Below are positions 17,743-25,105 of a stretch of DNA of 56,746 bases, one piece after another; the stretch's first letter is position 1; each line of letters begins with the position of its first letter. The position numbers were made by a program, and so were the translations under genes. Source of the stretch: CAYYJM01 sp964471755 (GTDB taxonomy: Bacteria; Planctomycetota; Planctomycetia; Gemmatales; Gemmataceae). The notes under the pieces were generated by a model. The model worked only from the letters and a program-made list of their open reading frames with translations. It was not told where the DNA came from and did no database searches. The stretch spans positions 1 through 56,746 of the forward strand of contig CAYYJM010000007.1 in assembly GCA_964471755.1 (NCBI GenBank), written 5' to 3'.

Positions 17743-17785
17743 AAAAAGGCGAGCCCACCCGCGCAGGAATGGGTGGACCCGCCTT
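17743..17785 (-). terminator. intrinsic terminator after DUF1501 gene
   Basis: Stem arms 17746-17760 and 17771-17785 around a 10-base loop. On the minus strand the stem is followed directly by five U, the best classical terminator in the window. It lies 19 bases after the stop of the DUF1501 gene at 17805. Confidence 0.75.
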
Positions 17786-17804
17786 GAGCTTCCGTGTCAA
17801 TCAC

Positions 17805-19127
17805 TCACGCCAGGAGGCGGTCGATGACCCGGCCTTCGCGGAACAGCTGGATCGGTCGGCCCGTGCTGGTGGACAGCTCGTGCTTCGGGTTGATACCCAG
17901 CTGCTGGAAGATGGTCGCGGCCACGTCGTCGGGGCTGACCGGGTCGTTGGCCGGGGCCATGCCTTCCTTGTCGGTGGTGCCGTAGGCGCAGCCGCCCTTG
18001 AAGCCGCCACCGGCCAGGACCACGGCCATCGACCGCGACCAGTGATCGCGACCCGAGTTCTTGTTGACCTTCGGCGTCCGGCCGAACTCACCGGCACAGT
18101 AGACGATCGTGCTGTCCAGCAGACCGCGACTGGCCAGGTCGCTGATCAGGGCCGACAGCACCTGATCGACCTGTGGTTGCAGGCGCGTCTTGTGCGAATC
18201 GAAGGTCTTGCTGTGCGTGTCCCAGCCGCCCAGCGAGATGGTCACGAAGCGAACGCCGGCCTCGACCAGACGGCGAGCCGCCAGGGCTCCCTGGCCGAAT
18301 CCCGTGCTGCCGTAGCGATCGCGGGTTTCCTGGCTCTCCTCATCCAGGGCGAAGGCCTTCTTCGTCCGGGTCGAGCGGAGGATCTCCAGGGCCTGCTTGT
18401 GGAACGCGTCCAGACCATCGACCAGGTCGGCCGAGCGATCGACCTTGCGGAAGGTGTTGTCGAACCCTTCCAGCAGAGCGTCCCGGTTCTCGAGTTCGTC
18501 GAGCGTCAGGCCGTTGGGGAGCTGGATGCCACGAACGCGGAAGGAACTGGCTCGTCCCTTGCCGCCGGCAGCCCCTTCGATGATGAACGGGTTGTACGCC
18601 GTGCCGAGGAAGCCCGAGGTGCCAGCCTGGCCGCCGCGCAACTCGCCGAAGCTGACGAACGGCGGCACCCCTTCCTCGGCCGTCATCAGCTTGGCGGTGA
18701 TCGAGCCGAGAGCCGGGTATTGCAGCGCCGGCGTCGGCTTGTTACCGGTCGTCATCCACACCGTCGCCGTGCCGTGCGACGGGATCGTGTGGGCCAGCGA
18801 CCGAACGATGGTCGCCCGGTTCATGACGGCGGCCATCCTCGGCATGTGTTCACTGATCTCGACGCCGGGAGCGCTCGTCTTGATCGGCTTGAACTCGCCG
18901 CGGATGCCCTCGGGAGCCTCGGGCTTGAGATCCCACATGTCGATCGTGGCCGGTCCACCAGCCAGCCAGAGCTGGATTACGGCCTTCGCCGGGGCCTTGC
19001 CCGTGGGGGCCTTGGCCTGCGCTTCCAGCTGCAGAAGTTGCGGCAGGGTCAGGCCGAAGAGGCCGGCCGTGCCGAGCTTCAGGCAGTCGCGGCGATTGAA
19101 GCCCTCGCAGTCGGTTGTGAACGCCAT
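17805..19127 (-). CDS. DUF1501 domain-containing protein
   Basis: 440 residues. The start ATG at 19127 has AAAGGA upstream and gives the usual N-terminus CEGFNRRDCLKLGTAGLFGL, a Tat-like signal. Motifs include VIQLWLAGGPATIDMWDLKP, SLGGWDTHSKTF and YCAGEFGRTPKVN. The C-terminal RDHW and GGCAYGTTD segments are typical. The family is related to alkaline phosphatases but no activity is established. It is the distal member of the usual DUF1549/DUF1553-DUF1501 pair: the DUF1549 gene ends 100 bases upstream on the same strand. A frame extension to 19184 lacks a ribosome site. Confidence 0.92.
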   Translation of the reverse strand: MAFTTDCEGFNRRDCLKLGTAGLFGLTLPQLLQLEAQAKAPTGKAPAKAVIQLWLAGGPATIDMWDLKPEAPEGIRGEFKPIKTSAPGVEISEHMPRMAAVMNRATIVRSLAHTIPSHGTATVWMTTGNKPTPALQYPALGSITAKLMTAEEGVPPFVSFGELRGGQAGTSGFLGTAYNPFIIEGAAGGKGRASSFRVRGIQLPNGLTLDELENRDALLEGFDNTFRKVDRSADLVDGLDAFHKQALEILRSTRTKKAFALDEESQETRDRYGSTGFGQGALAARRLVEAGVRFVTISLGGWDTHSKTFDSHKTRLQPQVDQVLSALISDLASRGLLDSTIVYCAGEFGRTPKVNKNSGRDHWSRSMAVVLAGGGFKGGCAYGTTDKEGMAPANDPVSPDDVAATIFQQLGINPKHELSTSTGRPIQLFREGRVIDRLLA

Positions 19128-19190
19128 GCTCGGTCCTTTTCCAGTGCGGTATGAATGAAACAGGGGCTGGGGGATGGTTCTCATCGTCGT

Positions 19191-19222
19191 GGCGAGCGTG
19201 GGGCATCGACCCCACGCTCGCC
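19191..19222. repeat. perfect GC-rich hairpin between operon genes
   Basis: 13-base perfect arms (19191-19203, 19210-19222) with a 6-base loop, 7 bases after the stop of the DUF1549/DUF1553 gene. There is no U tract. The arm core GGCGAGCGTGGGG recurs at 22913. Confidence 0.75.
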
Positions 19223-19229
19223 GGGATTG

Positions 19230-21620
19230 TCAGTGGTTGGAGATGAACTCGGTCGTGTTGATCAGAGCCCACGCCACTCCGGTGTACGCCTTGAGCCGGT
19301 CGGTCGTCTTCGCCAGGTGCTTGTGGAACATCGCGCGTTCCGCATCGGTCGGCTTCCGGCTCAGGGTCGCCAGGACCAGTTCCTCGAAGGCCCGATCGTC
19401 GTCCTTGATGGTCTGCACGATCTTCTGAATCCGGTTCTTCCGGTCGTTCAGCTTCCGGTCGATGGCCTGGTCGGCCATCAGGTAGAGTTTCTGCGGCAGA
19501 CCCGGTTCCATCGCCCGCTCGCAGTCACAGGCCGTCGTCCGGGGCGGCCGACCGAAGATGCGGAAGGCGTAGCCGACCGTCTGGTTGGTCATCCGGCTGG
19601 AGCCGACCTCGATCGCCCGGGCTCCCGCCGGAGCGTCGTTGCCGAACGTCTCCTCGACGCCCAGGGCCGAGTTGAGGACGTCCACCACGACCTCGGCCAG
19701 CATCGGCCGGACGTAGGCGTGCGAGTAGTTCGTGCGATCGTGCCTGTTCGTCTCGTTGATCGCCGAGGTCAGCTGGTACGCACGGGACATCAGGATCGTC
19801 TTTTCCAGCTTGCGGATGTCGTAGCCGCTGGCGGCGAAGTCCTTGCCCAGGGCGTCGAGCAGGGCCGGGTTGGAGGGCGGATTGGCCAGCGAGAAATCGT
19901 CCACCGGCTCGACGACGCCACGACCGAAGTAGTGCCCCCAGACGCGGTTGGCAAAACTCCGCGCGAAGAAGGGATTGTCCGGCTGACGCATCCAGTCGAA
20001 GAGGACGACGCGCAGATCCTTCTCGCCGGCCGGCAGCGTCAGTTCGGGCCCGCCCAGGGCCTTCGGAGCCAGGCGGCCGCTGCCTTCCGGATCGGGCAAC
20101 TGACCGCGTGCCGGCCCCATGAACACCTCGCGGACCTGTTGGATCTGGTTTCGGTTCTTCCCCTGCGAGTCCTTGCGTCGGTCGGCGTTCGCCGCGTCGA
20201 TGGCCTTCTTCGCCTCAGGCGAGGAGCCGAAGGTGATGCCGGCGAAGATGTTGGCGTAACTGCGGTAGTCGCTCTGCGTCCAGCGGTCGAAGGGATGCTT
20301 GTGGCACTCGGCACACTCCAGCCGCACGCCGAGGAACGCCGCCGCCGTCTTCTGGCCCCACTGGTCGATCGGCGTGTTCTGCTGCCGTCGCCAGAACAGA
20401 TCGAGCGTCTCGCGCTTCGCGTAATCGGTCTGGAAGCCAGCGGCGATCTGCTCGGCGAACTTGTCGTCCTTCTTGATCCATTCCGCCGGCTCGTCTCCGT
20501 CTCGGCTCGTCGCGGTCAGCACGCCCTTGACGATCTGATCGTAGGGTATGTTGTCGGCGACGCGCTTGCGGAACCAGTCGTGCCAGGCCTGGCTGCGACG
20601 GGCCTTGAGCTGCTGCGGATTCTCCAGCGAGTCGGTGTTGTTGCCGGTGATGTCGCTGAGTTTGGTCGCCCACAGGGCCGCGTGCATCGGATGAGCCAGC
20701 AACTCATCGATCTTGCGTTCGCGCTTGTTCGGCCGAGTGTCTGCCAGGAAGGCTCGCACCTCGTCCGGCGTCGGCAGACAGCCGATCGTGTCGATCGTCA
20801 GGCGGCGCAGGAACTCGGTGTCGTTGGCCAGATCGCTCGGAACGATGTTCAGGCGACGCAGCTTGGCGAAGACCTCGCGATCGATGTAGTTCACCTCGGC
20901 GACCTTCGGATAGGTCTCGCCCGGCTTCGCTTCCAGCGGCACCATCACGCGCACGGGCAGGACGGAGCCGCGGTAGATGACGACGATGGCTGTATCGCCG
21001 GCCTGGCGGCTGCTCACCTGGCCCAGGTTGTTGACCTCGGCGACGGCCTCGTCGTTGGTGCGGAAGTCGCAGAACGGCGTGATGTTTTCCTTGCTGCCGT
21101 CCTTGAACGTCGCCCAGATCTGAAGCTGGGCCTTCTCGCCCGGCTTCTTCAGAGCCAGTTCGGCCGGATTGACCGCGACGCTGACTACCTCGCCGCTGCC
21201 GGCGTTCCAGACCGCGCCCTGCTTGAGCCATTCGATCAGCAGTTGATACGCCCAGGTGTTCTTGCCGAAGCGGACGTTCCCCTCGTGCGGCACCTGGCCG
21301 GTCGCCTTGAGCAGGAGCAGGCTCTGTTCCGGGACAGCCCGATTCAGACGCCGTCCCTGAGCCTCGCGAGTCAGGGCCTGGTAGTCCATCTCCGAGCTAT
21401 AGCCGAACAGCGACAGGCGGAAGCCACCCTTGCCCTGGAACGAGCCGTGGCAGGAGCCGAGGTTGCAGCCCATGCGTCCGAAGACGCCCATCAGATGGCG
21501 CTCGAAGTCCACCTTCTCGATGGTCGCGCCGCCGGGCAGTTGCACGGGGGCGGCCTGAGCGGGGCCGGCGCATAGCACCAGCGCGAGCGCCAGGCCGGCG
21601 CGATTGACATTGCCAAGCAT
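19230..21620 (-). CDS. DUF1549/DUF1553 planctomycete cytochrome-like protein
   Basis: 796 residues. A signal peptide (1-23) is followed by GCNLGSCHG, a CX4CH motif (C52, C57, H58) characteristic of this group. Residues about 160-230 resemble a bacterial Ig-like (Big2) domain. The DUF1549 region contains LRRLTIDTIGCLPTPDEVRAFL and a later CAECHKHPFDRW. The DUF1553 region contains RVWGHYFGRGVVEP and SRAYQLTSAINETN, and the end has the ALINTTEFISNH motif. Start ATG 21620 has GGAGG 7 bases upstream. It is translated before the DUF1501 gene; such pairs are widespread in planctomycetes. Cofactor binding is inferred from the motifs, not shown. Confidence 0.92.
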   Translation of the reverse strand: MLGNVNRAGLALALVLCAGPAQAAPVQLPGGATIEKVDFERHLMGVFGRMGCNLGSCHGSFQGKGGFRLSLFGYSSEMDYQALTREAQGRRLNRAVPEQSLLLLKATGQVPHEGNVRFGKNTWAYQLLIEWLKQGAVWNAGSGEVVSVAVNPAELALKKPGEKAQLQIWATFKDGSKENITPFCDFRTNDEAVAEVNNLGQVSSRQAGDTAIVVIYRGSVLPVRVMVPLEAKPGETYPKVAEVNYIDREVFAKLRRLNIVPSDLANDTEFLRRLTIDTIGCLPTPDEVRAFLADTRPNKRERKIDELLAHPMHAALWATKLSDITGNNTDSLENPQQLKARRSQAWHDWFRKRVADNIPYDQIVKGVLTATSRDGDEPAEWIKKDDKFAEQIAAGFQTDYAKRETLDLFWRRQQNTPIDQWGQKTAAAFLGVRLECAECHKHPFDRWTQSDYRSYANIFAGITFGSSPEAKKAIDAANADRRKDSQGKNRNQIQQVREVFMGPARGQLPDPEGSGRLAPKALGGPELTLPAGEKDLRVVLFDWMRQPDNPFFARSFANRVWGHYFGRGVVEPVDDFSLANPPSNPALLDALGKDFAASGYDIRKLEKTILMSRAYQLTSAINETNRHDRTNYSHAYVRPMLAEVVVDVLNSALGVEETFGNDAPAGARAIEVGSSRMTNQTVGYAFRIFGRPPRTTACDCERAMEPGLPQKLYLMADQAIDRKLNDRKNRIQKIVQTIKDDDRAFEELVLATLSRKPTDAERAMFHKHLAKTTDRLKAYTGVAWALINTTEFISNH

Positions 21621-21782
21621 TCCGCTACCTCCATCCCACCCGGCGGGTCAGTCCTGCGGACACGCTCGCCGCAGGGTGATCTCTGCATGGGCGTCAGGTC
21701 GCTTCTCGTCGCGATTAGGCGAAAAATCTTCGCGGCGCTCGAAAATGCGTGTATGGCTCACGCCGGCCGGCATCAAGGCGAC

Positions 21783-22883
21783 TCACTTCACGCGAAAACC
21801 GCGACTCGCTTTATCGGCGACGATTTCGCGTTGCACCGGCTTGAACAGGTCCAGCTCGAACGGTTTGCCGAGACTGTTCCCTCCAAGATCCTCCAGACGT
21901 TTGTCGGCCATGAGCCGGTATTCGCCCCCGGCCCACGGCGAGGCCGGCGTCCACGACCAGGTCTTCTCCTGCGGACCAGTAGCGACCTTTCCCGCGACGC
22001 GTTTCCCGCTGGCGTCCTCGATCCAGAGCAACCGCTGGAGCAGCGCATGGTCGAGGCTCTCCGGGAACGTCACCGTCATGGCGTCCTTCGTCCAGGCCTT
22101 CGGCGTGGCGATCGTCCACTTCGCCATGTCCGGCTGGGCGTCGTCCGGGGCGACGACCTTGAACGTTCTGCGGAAGCTCTCCTTGAGCGGCTCGCCCTTG
22201 CCGTCGCGCCAGTCGGCGTCAATGACGAGGGTGAATTTCTTGCCCTCCTCAAGGATCGGGCCGTCCTCCTCGCGAGGCCGCAGACCGCGCTTGATCCGAC
22301 CGGGATCGAAGAAGACCGTCACCCGGCGACTGTCGCCGGTCCAGAGTTCCTCGGCGATCTCCAGGAACGGATAGGCGACTTCCTTGCCATTCGCGTCGAG
22401 CAAATGGATGTGCCGGTAGATGTCGCCCCGGCTCATCGGAGCCGAGAAGTGAACGTACAGCTTGAGCAGATTCTCGGGCACGACCTCGGCCGTCGGATAG
22501 ACCTGTTCGATGACCGTCGCCGGGCCGCGTGGCGGTTTCGGGAGCTGAATCGTCTTCGTGATCGGCTCGGCCTTCGTCGCCGGGAAGGCGGGCAGGTTTG
22601 CCGGATTCAGCACGGCACGGTAGGCGAGGCCCGGCACCAGCGGGAAACGTGGCACGAAGACCAGTTTCCGGCCCTCGACCTTCCAGGTGCCGAGCATGGC
22701 CAGTTCGCCCTTCGCGGTGTACAGGGCCAGAACGCTGGCCGGCTCCTTCGGTGGCGTCGTCCGCCAGGCCAGGGCCTCGGCCTCCGACAACGGTGACACC
22801 GTGACGGCCTGGCCCTTGCCGACGATCTCGATCGACCAGTCCCGTTCCACGGCGGGAAGGGTGAGCAGCAGCAGCGCCAGCAT
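21783..22883 (-). CDS. secreted Ig-like (Big_5-type) domain protein
   Basis: 366 residues. MLALLLLTLPAV begins a short signal peptide at ATG 22883; the frame extends to 22937 without a better start. Residues 120-240 resemble an Ig-like SbsA/Big_5 domain (NLLKLYVHFSAPMSRGDIYRHIHLLD, by position about 140-165; later RVTVFFDPGRIKRGL). The phrase PGRIKRGL and the calcium-type DADWRDGKG are seen in proteins of this fold. It lies between the propeller protein gene and the DUF1549/DUF1553 gene on the same strand and is probably part of that operon. Role unknown; possibly structural or adhesive. Confidence 0.72.
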   Translation of the reverse strand: MLALLLLTLPAVERDWSIEIVGKGQAVTVSPLSEAEALAWRTTPPKEPASVLALYTAKGELAMLGTWKVEGRKLVFVPRFPLVPGLAYRAVLNPANLPAFPATKAEPITKTIQLPKPPRGPATVIEQVYPTAEVVPENLLKLYVHFSAPMSRGDIYRHIHLLDANGKEVAYPFLEIAEELWTGDSRRVTVFFDPGRIKRGLRPREEDGPILEEGKKFTLVIDADWRDGKGEPLKESFRRTFKVVAPDDAQPDMAKWTIATPKAWTKDAMTVTFPESLDHALLQRLLWIEDASGKRVAGKVATGPQEKTWSWTPASPWAGGEYRLMADKRLEDLGGNSLGKPFELDLFKPVQREIVADKASRGFRVK

Positions 22884-22912
22884 GGTAGCCTCCAGGAAAA
22901 GGGACGTGTTCA

Positions 22913-22988
22913 GGCGAGCGTGGGGCGTCAGCCCCATGACTCTTTCCGCGTGGAGAAAGAGTTATGGAACTGACGCCCCACACTCGCC
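22913..22988. repeat. nested GC-rich inverted repeat between operon genes
   Basis: Outer arms 22913-22931 and 22970-22988 (19 bases, one mismatch) enclose a second dyad (around CTCTTTC/GAAAGAG). It starts 16 bases after the stop of the propeller gene at 23005. It shares GGCGAGCGTGGGG with the hairpin at 19191. No U tract. Confidence 0.75.
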
Positions 22989-23004
22989 AGGGATCAGACT
23001 GACA

Positions 23005-24081
23005 TCACGGCAGCGGCACCGTCTCGAGGTTCGTCTCGCCGCTGGTGGTACGGGTCAGAACCAGAGCGTGACCGTCGTCGAGCTTGTCGAGGTGCGCCAC
23101 ACCCTTGAGCCCCTCGATCGTCTCGTACTTGATACCGGCCGTGCCGGCGATGCGCGAGGTGATGCCCTCGGCCTTGGCCATGCCTTCCGTCGGCACCTTC
23201 ATGATGCCGCGAGCGCTGTTGGCCATGAGGATGTAGTCCTTGCCGCCCTTCGTGTAGACGATCATGTCGAGCGGCCGATTCCGGTTGCCCAGCTCGGCGA
23301 CCGTCGTGCCCTTGACCTTGCTGCCCGGCTTGAGCTGGCTGACCGGGAACTTGACCAGTGGCGTGCAGGTGTAAGCGGCCAGCAGGTTCGTCTCGCCAGC
23401 GATCTCGTAGGGGACGAACGTGCGAACCGGCGAGGCCGTCTCGAAGCGGCCGTGCGCTCCGTGATAGATCTCGACGCCCGCGCCCTTGTTTACGTCGGAG
23501 AACGGGAACGGAATGGCGCGCAGGGTCGAGGCGAACTCCTCGTTCGACAGACCGGCGATGTACAGGTTCCCCTTGACGTAGGCCATGTCGGTGATGACAT
23601 CAGCACGCTGTTTCTGGCCGGTGGCGGCGTTCGGCAGCGCGGCTCTCGCCGATTTGGCCGTCTTCAGGCTGACCTCGCTCAACTTGCCGCTGCCGTCGAT
23701 CTTGATCAGCACCGGAGCGGCGTCCGCGCCTTTACCACGAGTGATGGACAGGTAGACGTTGCCCGAGATCGGATTGACGGCCATGTCGTTGATGCTCAGC
23801 TGGCCGGCCTCGATGCCGAGCAGCGAGGCGATCTTCTGATCGACGTTGGCAATCTTGATCGCCGGCCGCTTGCTGACCGCAGTGCGGTCGCCGGTATCGA
23901 TGGCGACGATGGCCGCCCCGGCGGTGTCGCCGACGAAGAGGATGCCCTCGGGGCCAAAGGTCAGGGCACCGGCCGACTTGAGGCCGACGTTGCCGCGCTT
24001 GAGGCTTTCCAGCGGACTTTCGCCCACGACCGGCCCGACGATCAGGACCGCGAAGGCCAGGGTGAAACAGGTACGCATCAT
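23005..24081 (-). CDS. secreted propeller-like protein of unknown function
   Basis: 358 residues with a signal peptide (1-20). Repeated blade-like segments are visible (ALTFGPEGILFVGDTAGAAI; INDMAVNPISGNVYLSI; DMAYVKGNLYIAGLS; DYILMANSARGIMKV), suggesting a beta-propeller of the NHL/lactonase type. No catalytic or metal motif stands out. The start ATG 24081 has AAGGAG 7 bases upstream. It is the promoter-proximal gene of a leftward group that continues with the Ig-like protein, DUF1549/DUF1553 and DUF1501. It is divergent from the RmlD-like reductase gene. Confidence 0.72.
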   Translation of the reverse strand: MMRTCFTLAFAVLIVGPVVGESPLESLKRGNVGLKSAGALTFGPEGILFVGDTAGAAIVAIDTGDRTAVSKRPAIKIANVDQKIASLLGIEAGQLSINDMAVNPISGNVYLSITRGKGADAAPVLIKIDGSGKLSEVSLKTAKSARAALPNAATGQKQRADVITDMAYVKGNLYIAGLSNEEFASTLRAIPFPFSDVNKGAGVEIYHGAHGRFETASPVRTFVPYEIAGETNLLAAYTCTPLVKFPVSQLKPGSKVKGTTVAELGNRNRPLDMIVYTKGGKDYILMANSARGIMKVPTEGMAKAEGITSRIAGTAGIKYETIEGLKGVAHLDKLDDGHALVLTRTTSGETNLETVPLP

Positions 24082-24174
24082 CGAAGCTCTCCTTGTGAAA
24101 TGAGGCTCGGTTCCACGAGCGCCTCAGTCTCGACTTCCCGCCAACGGAATGCAAGCAGAAAGCGGCCGATTCGC

Positions 24175-24180
24175 TACAAT
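24175..24180 (+). promoter_or_regulatory. possible -10 box of the reductase gene
   Basis: TACAAT in the context TTCGCTACAAT, 34 bases before the ATG at 24215. The same nine-base context CGCTACAAT precedes the PpiD-like gene at 48377. No good -35 hexamer is present. Confidence 0.3.
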
Positions 24181-24214
24181 GGGTGGACGAGTTTGGAGTC
24201 CTGGAGATTCAGGG

Positions 24215-25105
24215 ATGCGTGTTCTCGTCACCGGAGCCAGCGGCCTTCTCGGACGCTACGTCCTGGCCGCCCGGCCGGAGCGATGTACGGTCGTCGGCTG
24301 GTCCGCCCGGCCAACTCCACCGGTCGAGGGCCTGCCGCTGACGCCGGTCGATCTGGAGCAACCACGCGCCGTGACCGCCGCCTTTCGCCTGACGCGCCCG
24401 GCTGTCGTCCTGCACCTGGCCGCACTGGCCACCATCGGCGATTGTCACCGCGACCCCGAGCGAGCCTGTCGGATCAACACCGACGCGACGATCCAGCTCG
24501 CTCGCCTCGCCCAGGCCGACGGCGTTCGGCTCGTCTTCACCTCGACCGATCTCGTCTTCGACGGTATCGATGCGCCCTACACCGAGGACGCTTCTCCGAA
24601 TCCGCTGTCGGTCTACGGTCGAAGCAAGGCCGACGCGGAACAGGCCATTCTCGACGCCGGCGGTACGGTCGTCCGCCTGTCACTCCTGTTCGGCCCCGGT
24701 CGTGACGGCCGGACCAGCTTCTTCGACACGATGACCGACGCCCTGAGGACCCGCCGGCCGCTGACGCTCTTCGACGACGAGTACCGCACTCCGCTCGACC
24801 TCGCCTCGGCCGCGGCGATCCTGTGGACGCTGGCCGAGCATCCTTTCCGCGGTCTGCTCCACGCCGGCGGCCCCGAACGTCTCAGCCGGCTGGAGATGGG
24901 CGCGCGTCTGACCGCCCAGCTCGGTATCGGCCGGCCGGTGTTGAACGTCGTCTCACGCACGTCGATCTCCGGCGAACCGCGTCCGGCGGACGTGTCCCTG
25001 GACAGCACTCGGCTCACGTCATTGCTACCGAAGTTGCCCCGGCCGACGTATGAGGAGGCCCTCGCCACCTTCATCACTCGACGTGCAGAAACTCGTTCGA
25101 GTTGA
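24215..25105 (+). CDS. SDR-family NAD(P)-dependent reductase, RmlD-like
   Basis: 296 residues. The N-terminal TGASGLLGRYV is the Rossmann GxxGxxG motif (residues 7-13). LVFTSTDLVFDG, and YGRSK with Tyr134 and Lys138, match the dTDP-4-dehydrorhamnose reductase branch of the extended SDRs, which reduce or modify nucleotide sugars. The protein is of normal length. Start ATG 24215 has GGAG about 8 bases upstream. There are no other rhamnose genes around, so it may act on another sugar nucleotide. The last 32 bases overlap the 3' end of the convergent DUF1553 gene. Confidence 0.82.
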   Translation: MRVLVTGASGLLGRYVLAARPERCTVVGWSARPTPPVEGLPLTPVDLEQPRAVTAAFRLTRPAVVLHLAALATIGDCHRDPERACRINTDATIQLARLAQADGVRLVFTSTDLVFDGIDAPYTEDASPNPLSVYGRSKADAEQAILDAGGTVVRLSLLFGPGRDGRTSFFDTMTDALRTRRPLTLFDDEYRTPLDLASAAAILWTLAEHPFRGLLHAGGPERLSRLEMGARLTAQLGIGRPVLNVVSRTSISGEPRPADVSLDSTRLTSLLPKLPRPTYEEALATFITRRAETRSS

